Shown here: piece after piece, positions 16,579 through 23,430 of the stretch
Layout: each line of letters begins with the position of its first letter
How positions within the stretch are numbered: position 1 is the first letter of the stretch
Notes under the pieces: generated by a model
Seen by the model: the letters and a program-made list of their open reading frames with translations, nothing else
The model's database searches: none
Told to the model about the DNA's origin: nothing
Translations under genes and position numbers: made by a program
From: Clostridia bacterium
GTDB lineage: Bacteria > Bacillota > Clostridia > Christensenellales > Borkfalkiaceae
DNA length: 53,899 nucleotides
Direction: 5' to 3'
NCBI GenBank assembly: GCA_029055875.1
Contig: JAIDCJ010000023.1
Coordinates: forward strand, 10,355 to 64,253

Positions 16579-16606
16579 ATTATAGCATAGCAACAAAAAA
16601 AATCAA
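16579..16606 (-). promoter_or_regulatory. Promoter of the DUF4250 gene (leaderless)
   Basis: On the minus strand: TTGATT (16601-16606), 16-bp spacer, extended -10 TGC-TATAAT (16579-16584), then six bases to ATG. The strong extended -10 fixes the likely start of RNA at the initiation codon. Confidence 0.75.
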
Positions 16607-16625
16607 GCCCTTTTGAAAAACAAAA

Positions 16626-16650
16626 CCCCCGATTGCAATGCAATCGGGGG
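16626..16650 (-). terminator. Terminator of ssb
   Basis: Stem CCCCCGATTG / CAATCGGGGG with a 5-nt loop; on the minus strand it is followed by TTTTGTTTTT. The plus strand also has seven T a few bases beyond, so it may work both ways. Confidence 0.85.
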
Positions 16651-16665
16651 AGATTTTTTTGCGTT

Positions 16666-17349
16666 TTAGCCTGCGTTGTCGGTAGGCATGGCGTAGAGGT
16701 CGAACTCGCCCTCTAAGTCGAACGTTTCGCTGTCGTCGAACGCGGCGAGCTTGGACACGGATACCTCGTACGCCGTCATGGTGACGGTCTCCGTTTCCGA
16801 AAGCCGCTTCTGATACTCACGGCTCTGGATTCTGCCCGAGAGGGCAACCTTGTCGCCCACCTTCAAATTCTGCACGAAGCGGGCGTTGCGCCCCCAGGCA
16901 ATGCAGGGAATGTAGTCCGATTTATTATACGCGCGGTTGACCGCAATCAAAAGGTCGGCAATTTCACGGTTGAACGGCGTGGTGCGGTAGACGGGCGGTT
17001 TGCAGATATAGCCCGAAAGCACGATGCTGTTGGGATTGTTTGCGGGGGACGCTTCCACAATCTCGCGCACGAACACGGTGAGCATGAGGCGCGATTTCCC
17101 GCCCTCTAACTTGTTGTAGCTGCGGAACTGCCCCAGCGCGGAAATGGTGCTCCCTATCTTGAAATCGTTGCCCTGAATCAACCGTTCCGAAATGGTGACG
17201 GGGAGAATATCCGCCTGCCCCGAAAGGCGCATTACCTTCACGTAAAATTCGTAGAACCCTTCGCCGTAAACCTCGTGAGAAAACTTCGCATCCGAAACGA
17301 TCTCGCCCATAAAGTACACTTTGTTGTTTTTTTCCGAGTTGTAGTCCAT
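16666..17349 (-). CDS. Single-stranded DNA-binding protein with two OB-like regions
   Basis: A 227-residue protein of the SSB/primosomal PriB type. The first ~100 residues form one OB-like unit (NKVYFMGEIVSDAKFSHEVYG), and the second (NSIVLSGYICKPPVYRTT, then DYIPCIAWGRNARFVQNLKVGDKVALSGRIQSREY) matches the canonical SSB OB fold clearly. The C-terminus is acidic but does not end in the usual DDDIPF-like tip. Start at 17349 is set by GGAGG at a 5-7 nt distance. Housekeeping SSBs usually carry one OB fold and form tetramers, so this may be a second SSB-like protein, or a two-fold form acting as a dimer. Likely binds single-stranded DNA in replication or repair. Confidence 0.8.
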   Translation of the reverse strand: MDYNSEKNNKVYFMGEIVSDAKFSHEVYGEGFYEFYVKVMRLSGQADILPVTISERLIQGNDFKIGSTISALGQFRSYNKLEGGKSRLMLTVFVREIVEASPANNPNSIVLSGYICKPPVYRTTPFNREIADLLIAVNRAYNKSDYIPCIAWGRNARFVQNLKVGDKVALSGRIQSREYQKRLSETETVTMTAYEVSVSKLAAFDDSETFDLEGEFDLYAMPTDNAG

Positions 17350-17400
17350 ATATACCTCCAAGTTTTTCCTTAACGCGATTCTACTGCGGCGTGTTTTCAG

Positions 17401-18171
17401 CTATGCCGCGCCGTTGGGAATTTGTTTTCCCGCAGGGTCGATGGTGTAATTCTCACGGTAAATGAGCTCGCCGATGGGCACGAAGTCGAAGCCCTTTGCG
17501 CGAAGCGTATCGATGACGATGGGCAGGGCTTCCGCCGTATGCAGTCCGTTGTTGTGGCAGAGGATAATCGAGCCGCTCTTGACGCGTTCGACGATTCTTG
17601 CCGCTATATCGGATGCCGATAGGTCTTTCCAATCCAGCGAATCGACGTCCCACTGAATGGGATAAATGCCCAGCGCGTTACAGGTATCGATGAGCAGATT
17701 ATCATAGTCGCCGTAGGGCGGACGGAAGAGCTCGACGGGCTTGCCCGTGATGTTCGTGATTGCCTCGGACGAGGTTTTCAGCTCGTTTATAATTTCCGTT
17801 TCGCTCTGTTTGGACATATACGAATGCGTTGCGCTGTGCGTGCCGATTTCATGCCCCGCCTCGTCGATTTTTTTCACGTATTCGGGATATTTCTCCGTCC
17901 AGAACTGAACGGTGAAAAAGGTTGCGTGCACGTTCGCCTCGGCGAGATGGCTGAGGATTTCGTCCGTGTAGTCAACGCCCCAGGCGCAGTCGAACGAGAT
18001 TGCGATTTTGTTATCGCTCCGCTCCACGTTGTAGATGGGAAGGGAGCGCGTGCCCGTCCAGTAGACCTCGGCGGCGCCTGCCGCGCTTGCCGTAAACGCG
18101 CCCGCCGTAATAAGCGCAACGAGCGCAAATGCAATAGCAACGTATTTCAAACGAATGGTTATAAACCGCAT
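17401..18171 (-). CDS. Exported polysaccharide deacetylase, PdaB-like
   Basis: A 256-residue protein with an N-terminal membrane helix or signal peptide (YVAIAFALVALITAGAFTASA) and a NodB-type deacetylase domain. Motif 1 is SFDCAWG, where the usual second Asp of TFDD is replaced by Cys, as also seen in sporulation-type members. Motif 2 GTHSATH supplies two zinc-binding His; motif 3 is RPPYGDY; the late LCHN motif gives the active-site His. It removes acetyl groups from peptidoglycan sugars outside the membrane. PdaB-like enzymes act in spore cortex formation, fitting YyaC in this window. The exact substrate is inferred. Confidence 0.88.
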   Translation of the reverse strand: MRFITIRLKYVAIAFALVALITAGAFTASAAGAAEVYWTGTRSLPIYNVERSDNKIAISFDCAWGVDYTDEILSHLAEANVHATFFTVQFWTEKYPEYVKKIDEAGHEIGTHSATHSYMSKQSETEIINELKTSSEAITNITGKPVELFRPPYGDYDNLLIDTCNALGIYPIQWDVDSLDWKDLSASDIAARIVERVKSGSIILCHNNGLHTAEALPIVIDTLRAKGFDFVPIGELIYRENYTIDPAGKQIPNGAA

Positions 18172-18325
18172 TGCAACACCTATATGTTAATATATTTTTT
18201 TTAGAATATTACGGCTATCTTTGCCGAATAGCGGCGGATATTGTCATTTCCGCTTCGGGAATACTTTCACCCCTTACGCTTTAATGTATGGACGAACCTT
18301 CCCGAATATTCCGAAGAAAAAAGAA

Positions 18326-18355
18326 ACGGCAAGCGCTAATTATTGCACTTGCCGT
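18326..18355 (-). terminator. Terminator of the zinc-ribbon gene
   Basis: Arms ACGGCAAGCGC and GCACTTGCCGT pair over 11 positions with one G-T wobble; on the minus strand TTCTTTTTTC follows. Confidence 0.8.
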
Positions 18356-18373
18356 ATAGGTTGTTTTATTCAA

Positions 18374-19309
18374 TTAAAAGTCGTCGTCTTCGCCGTCCTC
18401 GTCGTCATCCTCGTCGTCGGGAATCATGTAGATTTCGTCGCCCGTAACGTATTCGAGGTCTTCCTCTTCGCTCTCGTAGACTTCGTCCTCTTCTTCCTCT
18501 TCTTCGAGGTCGGCGTCACCGAACTCCTCTTTCAAAGACTCGTCAAGCTCGTCGTCGAGGTCGGAATCCGTCTCGTCGTCGAGGTATTCGCGCCATTCGT
18601 CGTCTTCCTCGGGATCCGCCTCCTCGTCCTCAAGCTCCGCTTTCTTGCGGCACTCTTCGCACATTTTTTCGCCGGGGCGCATCATATTTTCGTTGCATAC
18701 GGGGCAGAGCTCGGTTGCAAGATCCTCCGCTTCGTCCATTTCGTCTATATCCAAAGAAATGCCCTTCATTTCCTTTTGGCAAACTTCGCAATAGGTTTGT
18801 ACGTTTGCGTTGATATAGTTCAACTCGCAACGCGGACATTTTATATATCTCGGCGGTTCGTTCGCTTTCGCGGGCTCCTCCGCTTTTACGGACTTCGACG
18901 CTTTGGCAGTCTTTGCCGCCTTCGCGGGTTTTTCTGCTTTCGCAGGCTTTTCTGCCTTTGCAGGTTTTTCTGCTTTCGCTGGCTTCTCTGCCTTTGCGGG
19001 CTTCTCTGCTTTGGCAGGTTTCTCCGCTTTCGCAGGCTTTTCTGCCTTTACCGCCTTTTCCGCTTTCGCAGGCTTTTCCGCTTTGGCGGGCTTCTCTGCC
19101 TTTGCAGGTTTTTCTGCTTTGGCAGGCTTTTCTGCCTTTGCGGGCTTTTCTGCTTTCGCAGGCTTCTCTGCCTTTGCAGGTTTCTCTGCTTTCGCAGGCT
19201 TTTCCGCTTTCGCGGGCTTCGTATCTTTTTTTATCTTTTCGGATTTTTCCGCTTTTTCTTCTTTCTTGGCTTTATCTGCTTTTTTGGTTAAGAGATCTCT
19301 CAACGCCAT
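18374..19309 (-). CDS. Protein with basic KAEKPA-repeat tail, two zinc ribbons and acidic C-terminus
   Basis: A 311-residue protein in three blocks. Residues 1-150 are strongly basic and hold 15 exact copies of the hexapeptide KAEKPA (34-81 and 88-129) plus degenerate ones, like histone H1-type or Hc1-like DNA-binding tails. Residues 158-220 carry four CxxC pairs (C158/C161, C174/C177, C202/C205, C217/C220) as two zinc ribbons. Residues 222-311 are almost only Asp and Glu. No signal peptide, so it is cytoplasmic. GGAGGAAAA precedes the start. A role in nucleic-acid binding or compaction, with the acidic tail acting as an internal brake, is inference; no family name is known to me for the whole protein. 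Confidence 0.88.
   Translation of the reverse strand: MALRDLLTKKADKAKKEEKAEKSEKIKKDTKPAKAEKPAKAEKPAKAEKPAKAEKPAKAEKPAKAEKPAKAEKPAKAEKPAKAEKAVKAEKPAKAEKPAKAEKPAKAEKPAKAEKPAKAEKPAKAEKPAKAAKTAKASKSVKAEEPAKANEPPRYIKCPRCELNYINANVQTYCEVCQKEMKGISLDIDEMDEAEDLATELCPVCNENMMRPGEKMCEECRKKAELEDEEADPEEDDEWREYLDDETDSDLDDELDESLKEEFGDADLEEEEEEDEVYESEEEDLEYVTGDEIYMIPDDEDDDEDGEDDDF
18923..19210 (-). repeat. 18-bp tandem repeats encoding KAEKPA
   Basis: Sixteen in-frame 18-bp units code for KAEKPA (one variant KAEKAV). The units differ mainly at third codon positions, so the peptide is conserved more than the DNA, which suggests selection on the protein while copy number can still change by slippage or recombination. 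Confidence 0.9.
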
Positions 19310-19438
19310 AAATGATTTTCCTCCTGAAAGTTACCCTGAGTTAAGGCTAATAAATTATATTAGTAATTATTTTTTTTGTAAACTGTTTTTTTATACCTTT
19401 TGAAAAAAATTCTTTTTTATTTTTGTCAAAAGATAGAA

Positions 19439-19466
19439 CTATCCCCCGACTTGGGTCGGGGGATAG
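19439..19466 (-). terminator. Terminator of the large lipoprotein gene
   Basis: A 12-bp perfect stem (CTATCCCCCGAC and its complement) with loop TTGG; the minus-strand continuation is only moderately T-rich (TTCTATCTTTTG). Confidence 0.85.
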
Positions 19467-19471
19467 AGAAA

Positions 19472-21853
19472 TTATTCGTTATAAGGGTCGTTTCCGTTTT
19501 GTTCGTCTTCCGCAGGAAGCTCGGCAGGTTCTGCTTCAGAGGTTTCCGCTTCAGCAGGCTCCGCTTCGGCAGGCTCTGCCTCTTCTGCGGTTTCTTCTAC
19601 GAGCGCTTCCGCAGGTTCTGCCGTTTCGACTGCTTCTTCCGCGGGCGTTTCTTCCGCGGGTTCCGCGTTCATGTTGTAAACGTCCACGTTCTTGTCGTCC
19701 GTGGTATCGACGCGCATTCTCTCCACCTTGGGAGCTTCTTTCTTATGCTTCTTCAAATAGAAGTAAACGCCTACGCCGATGCCCGCACAAGCCGCAACAG
19801 CCGCAATGACGATAAGCATGATCGCCCACCAAGCAAGTCCGTCTTTTTCTTCTTCTGCCGGCGGCGTGTACTTTTGAAGTACGCTCGTCTTCCAGTAGTC
19901 GTTATAAGTTTCGGCGTCCTGTTCGCTCATTTTGCCGAGCATATTCGTGAAGTAGCTCTGCGTGAAATAATCTTTGCCGTTCTCGTCGGTGAAACGTTCG
20001 GCACGCTCCGCGGAGTCCTCCGCCGTAAACGCCTTGATCATTTCCTGCTGTTTCTCGGAATAAAGGTTCTTATAAACGTAGCTCTCTTTCTTGCCCGCGT
20101 CGAGCGCGTCCTGAATATTCTCCCAAACGAGCTTCGTTTCGCCCGTGTAGAAGTAATATTTGAGCGCGTCGGCAACGTTGCTGCCGCCCTCGCCCGCTTT
20201 CACCTCTTCGAGGTAGCCGACTTTCTTATCGGAATCGAAGATGGATTTGTACTTTTCGTTGAGCTCGCGAATCTCGTTATTGTTCATGAGTTTATCGCCG
20301 CTCGTGAGGTTGACGGTATAAACGTAATTGAGCGATTCGCCGAACGATTCCGCATTCGCATAGAAGAGGTTGCCCTCAATGATTTCGTAGCTATACCAAC
20401 CGCTTGCGTGCTGAACGTCTAAAAGCTTCACTTCCTCGAAGGCGGTGTTGTCCACGCCGTCGGGCGAAAGGTTGCTATAGTTTTCTTTCTCGCCGTTGAT
20501 TACCGCGCGTTCCACGGTAAGTGCGCCGTTGCTCGTGCGGGTGTAGTAAACGTATTTGTATTCTTCGGAAGAGGTCGTATCGAGGGATACGAGCGTTGCA
20601 CCGCTTGCATCATACGCAACCTCAATATCTTTCTTAATCTTGCCGTCCTTCGTATCGACGTCCGCACGGTGAATATAATTGCCCGACACGTACAGATAGT
20701 GGTGTTCCGCACCGTCGATATAGTAGAGCGAGGTAGCAGTCGCTTTGGAAAGGTTGACGTTATTTGCAATCACGTCGCGGCCGTCATTCCCCTCAACGGT
20801 GTTCCAACCATCCGCTTCGATTGCGCTGACGGGCAGATAGTAGAGCATATCCTCGGTAACGTTATCCAAGTTCGTGCGCTTGTAATAAATGCCGCCGTTC
20901 ACGTAGTTTTGCAGAGTGTAGGTGTAGCCGAATTCGGGACAGTTTTTCATGCCCTCCGCAACGTCGTGGTTGAACTGCGTCGGCTCGTTTTTACCGTCCG
21001 TCATGCCGAGGTCGGTCTTGCTGATGCCGTCAAGCACGAGCGTGCCGAAATTGACGTAGGGTGCTTCACCGTTATGCTCGTCGAGCCATTCTTTATCCCA
21101 CTCGTAGCCGTAAGGATCTTCCGTTGCGTCCGCACATACGCGGTAAATCTGATTGTATTTGTAAGAAACGGGGTTGTTGCTGTCCAGCTTATCCGATACG
21201 CTCATCGTGTAGTAGATATAGGGATCGGACTTGTCCGTATCGTTAAAGACGTAGGTGCCGCCCTTTACGAGAACGGTATCCGTATTCGCAGCGGTGTTGT
21301 AGGAGTGCAGATCGGTTCCGTCTACGTAGACGAGATAGACCGTATCACCTACTTCTACGAAGCGGTATTTCGTATCTTTATTGGAAAGGCGCAGAATATC
21401 GGTAATACCCGTGCCGTCCGTCTTGACGGACTTGAAGTCGAGGTAATCGTTTTCAATTTCGCCCGTGGTGCTCTTTACGTTGTTGGGCGTTGCATAATAA
21501 ATGCGCTCGCCGTAAATGAAGATACCCGCAGAAGTGTCACCCGCAACCATGAGGGAGGGAACGACGGTTTCGGCGTTGTTCTCTTTCTTTTGAACGTCCT
21601 CTTTGCTGACGCGCATGAGCGCACCCTTTACGACGTCGCCGTAGGTGTTGTCTGCCGAATAATCTTGCTGACCGTTGATGAAGTAGTAATACTTATCCGT
21701 AGCAACGACAAACCCGCCGTTGGAAGTAACGCCCGTTGAAGTATCGGGAGTGATGGGATCGATGCCCTTTCCGCAGGCAACAAGGGAAAGCGCGCCCGCC
21801 GTTACGGCAGCCGCAGTAAGAAGACAAAATGTTTTTTTCGCAAATTTACGCAT
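19472..21853 (-). CDS. Large lipoprotein with C-terminal membrane helix and acidic cytoplasmic tail
   Basis: A 793-residue protein. The signal peptide ends in lipobox SLVAC. A long beta-rich outer domain (about residues 28-670) contains repeated YYY/IYY strand motifs such as KYYYFINGQ, RIYYATPNN, YIYYTMS and YKYVYYTR, like DUF5050-type propeller repeats. One membrane helix follows (AWWAIMLIVIAAVAACAGIG), then KKHKK and a tail of about 90 residues rich in EPAEA units. It would thus be held at both ends, by lipid and by a helix, with the acidic tail inside the cell. The next gene downstream codes for the basic KAEKPA protein. Function unknown. Confidence 0.85.
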   Translation of the reverse strand: MRKFAKKTFCLLTAAAVTAGALSLVACGKGIDPITPDTSTGVTSNGGFVVATDKYYYFINGQQDYSADNTYGDVVKGALMRVSKEDVQKKENNAETVVPSLMVAGDTSAGIFIYGERIYYATPNNVKSTTGEIENDYLDFKSVKTDGTGITDILRLSNKDTKYRFVEVGDTVYLVYVDGTDLHSYNTAANTDTVLVKGGTYVFNDTDKSDPYIYYTMSVSDKLDSNNPVSYKYNQIYRVCADATEDPYGYEWDKEWLDEHNGEAPYVNFGTLVLDGISKTDLGMTDGKNEPTQFNHDVAEGMKNCPEFGYTYTLQNYVNGGIYYKRTNLDNVTEDMLYYLPVSAIEADGWNTVEGNDGRDVIANNVNLSKATATSLYYIDGAEHHYLYVSGNYIHRADVDTKDGKIKKDIEVAYDASGATLVSLDTTSSEEYKYVYYTRTSNGALTVERAVINGEKENYSNLSPDGVDNTAFEEVKLLDVQHASGWYSYEIIEGNLFYANAESFGESLNYVYTVNLTSGDKLMNNNEIRELNEKYKSIFDSDKKVGYLEEVKAGEGGSNVADALKYYFYTGETKLVWENIQDALDAGKKESYVYKNLYSEKQQEMIKAFTAEDSAERAERFTDENGKDYFTQSYFTNMLGKMSEQDAETYNDYWKTSVLQKYTPPAEEEKDGLAWWAIMLIVIAAVAACAGIGVGVYFYLKKHKKEAPKVERMRVDTTDDKNVDVYNMNAEPAEETPAEEAVETAEPAEALVEETAEEAEPAEAEPAEAETSEAEPAELPAEDEQNGNDPYNE

Positions 21854-21899
21854 AGGACTAATCCTTTCGGAAAAATTTTGTTCTAATGATACAGTGTTT

Positions 21900-21928
21900 A
21901 TTATATATTAAAATAAGGTATTTGGCAA
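21900..21928 (-). promoter_or_regulatory. Promoter of the large lipoprotein gene
   Basis: TTGCCA (21923-21928 on the minus strand), 17-bp spacer and TATAAT (21900-21905), about 45 bp before the start codon at 21853. Confidence 0.8.
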
Positions 21929-21988
21929 TCAAAAACGATAATTCTTACGCTTTTTCTTTGAGAAAATTTTGCTTGGAGGTAATATTTT

Positions 21989-22270
21989 TTGGAAAAATTC
22001 GGAATTTTTGAATTGTTGGATACGCTCTCTGCAATTATGGCGCCCAATCCCGCCGACGGAGAGCCTATCCCCGCGGAGAACAAGCACCAATCCGCGCCCG
22101 CTTCCGAGACGGAAAAAGCGGAAATCATTTCACCGAAGCAGAGCGACAGCGCGTTTGCACCGCCCTCGTTCGGCGGGGAACAGACCTTGGAGGCGCAAGC
22201 GAACCGAAACGCGCTTGATACTTTCCTGCAACGCCACGACGCCATTTCTAAAAAGATTGACAAACAATAA
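21989..22270 (+). CDS. Small hydrophilic protein of unknown function, TTG start
   Basis: A 93-residue protein with no recognised domain. The N-terminus EKFGIFELLDTLSAIMA could be an amphipathic helix; the middle is Pro/Glu/Ser-rich and probably disordered; the C-terminus (LEAQANRNALDTFLQRHDAISKKIDKQ) is helical. The start codon is TTG at 21989 with GGAGGT eight bases before it, and a terminator follows directly, so it looks like a real single-gene unit. It is divergent from the large lipoprotein gene. Confidence 0.7.
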   Translation: MEKFGIFELLDTLSAIMAPNPADGEPIPAENKHQSAPASETEKAEIISPKQSDSAFAPPSFGGEQTLEAQANRNALDTFLQRHDAISKKIDKQ

Positions 22271-22277
22271 AAAAATA

Positions 22278-22304
22278 AAACCGTCCGTTTTCGGACGGTT
22301 TTTG
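22278..22304. terminator. Bidirectional terminator between the 93-aa gene and rpsI
   Basis: Stem AAACCGTCCG / CGGACGGTTT with loop TTTT, followed by more T on the plus strand and T-rich sequence on the minus strand. Serves two convergent genes. Confidence 0.88.
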
Positions 22305-22307
22305 TTT

Positions 22308-22721
22308 TTATCTCTTGGAGAACTGAGGAGCGCGGCGTGCTTTTTTCAAGCCGTACTTCTTTCTTTCCTTGACGCGGGGATCGCGCGTTAAGAAGCCTGC
22401 CTTTTTGAGTGCGGGGCGGGATTCGGGTTCAGACTGCAAGAGCGCTCTTGCAATGCCGAGACGGATTGCGCCCGCCTGACCGGTATAGCCGCCGCCGATT
22501 ACGTTTACGCATACGTCGTACTTGCCCTCTGCTGCAACTTCTTTGAGAGGCTGTTTCACGATGTATTGAAGTGTTCCCATGGGGAAATAATCTTCGAGGG
22601 AACGATCGTTAATGACGATTGCTCCGCTGCCGCCGGGAATCAAACGAACGCGTGCGATTGCCTTCTTTCTGCGGCCCGTACCCCAAAATTGTAACTTTTT
22701 CTTCAAACTGACCTTTGCCAT
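22308..22721 (-). CDS. rpsI: Ribosomal protein S9
   Basis: A 137-residue small-subunit protein whose C-terminal tail reaches the P-site tRNA. Visible: [34 protein letters not shown], and the end [12 protein letters not shown] with the invariant final Lys-Arg. It follows rplM by 16 bp, the usual rplM-rpsI operon. Confidence 0.98.
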   Translation of the reverse strand: MAKVSLKKKLQFWGTGRRKKAIARVRLIPGGSGAIVINDRSLEDYFPMGTLQYIVKQPLKEVAAEGKYDVCVNVIGGGYTGQAGAIRLGIARALLQSEPESRPALKKAGFLTRDPRVKERKKYGLKKARRAPQFSKR

Positions 22722-22737
22722 ATTATTCGCTTACCTC

Positions 22738-23169
22738 TCAAAATAATTTCAGTACTTCGGGCTTTTGTGCCGCGTGCGTGTGCTCTGCACCCTTGTAAAC
22801 TCTGAGCTTTTTGATCATCTGACGGCCGAGCGAGTTTTTGGGAAGCATACCCTTAACGGCTTCGTAGACCGCAAGGTCGCTGCGCTCGTTCATGAGCGTG
22901 CCGTAGGGGATTTCTTTCAGCCCGCCGATATAACCGGTGTGATAGCGGTAATATTTATCTTCGAGCTTTTTGCCCGTAAGAACTACCTTATCGCTGTTGA
23001 TGATAATTACAAAATCGCCCGTATCGACGTTGGGGGTATAAACGGGTTTATTTTTCCCGCGCAGAATTGCAGCAACCTTGGAAGCAAGTCTGCCGAGAGG
23101 AATGCCCGCCGCGTCAACGACGTACCATTTTCTTTCAACCGTTTGGGCGTTTGCCATATAGGTTTTCAT
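22738..23169 (-). CDS. rplM: Ribosomal protein L13
   Basis: A 143-residue large-subunit protein, an early assembly factor of the 50S particle. Recognised by [20 protein letters not shown] at the start, [18 protein letters not shown], and the [20 protein letters not shown] motif. First gene of the operon with rpsI, preceded by a strong promoter and a leader of ~75 nt. Confidence 0.98.
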   Translation of the reverse strand: MKTYMANAQTVERKWYVVDAAGIPLGRLASKVAAILRGKNKPVYTPNVDTGDFVIIINSDKVVLTGKKLEDKYYRYHTGYIGGLKEIPYGTLMNERSDLAVYEAVKGMLPKNSLGRQMIKKLRVYKGAEHTHAAQKPEVLKLF

Positions 23170-23249
23170 ATGCCGTACTACTCCTTAATATAACTTGGAA
23201 ACGTTCGCTTTTTTACTGAAAGACGCTTCTACTTTTGGCTTACTCACTT

Positions 23250-23278
23250 ATTATAGGGGCTTAAAAATTTTCCGTCAA
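23250..23278 (-). promoter_or_regulatory. rplM-rpsI promoter
   Basis: TTGACG (23273-23278), 17-bp spacer and TATAAT (23250-23255) on the minus strand. Confidence 0.85.
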
Positions 23279-23374
23279 GCGGTTTTGCATTCGGTTTTGA
23301 AGTTTTTTTTGGAAAATAATAAAAATTTTTTTCCAAATTAAATTGCGGTTTCCGCATTCTCTGCGGATTAAAAC

Positions 23375-23410
23375 AGCCCGCCGTACTTCGCACACGAAAT
23401 ACGGCGGGCT
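23375..23410 (-). terminator. Terminator of the 670-aa lipoprotein gene
   Basis: Stem AGCCCGCCGT / ACGGCGGGCT, continued by TTCG / CGAA after a small bulge, loop CACA; minus strand continues with a short T run (GTTTTAATC). Confidence 0.85.
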
Positions 23411-23430
23411 TTATTTCTATAATCGTTTTA

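Noticed and set aside
18903-19403. Long plus-strand frames opposite the KAEKPA repeats (FAGFSA-type)
   Set aside because: They are antisense readings of the 18-bp repeat, have no ribosome binding site, and the minus-strand frame has zinc ribbons, a start site and a terminator.
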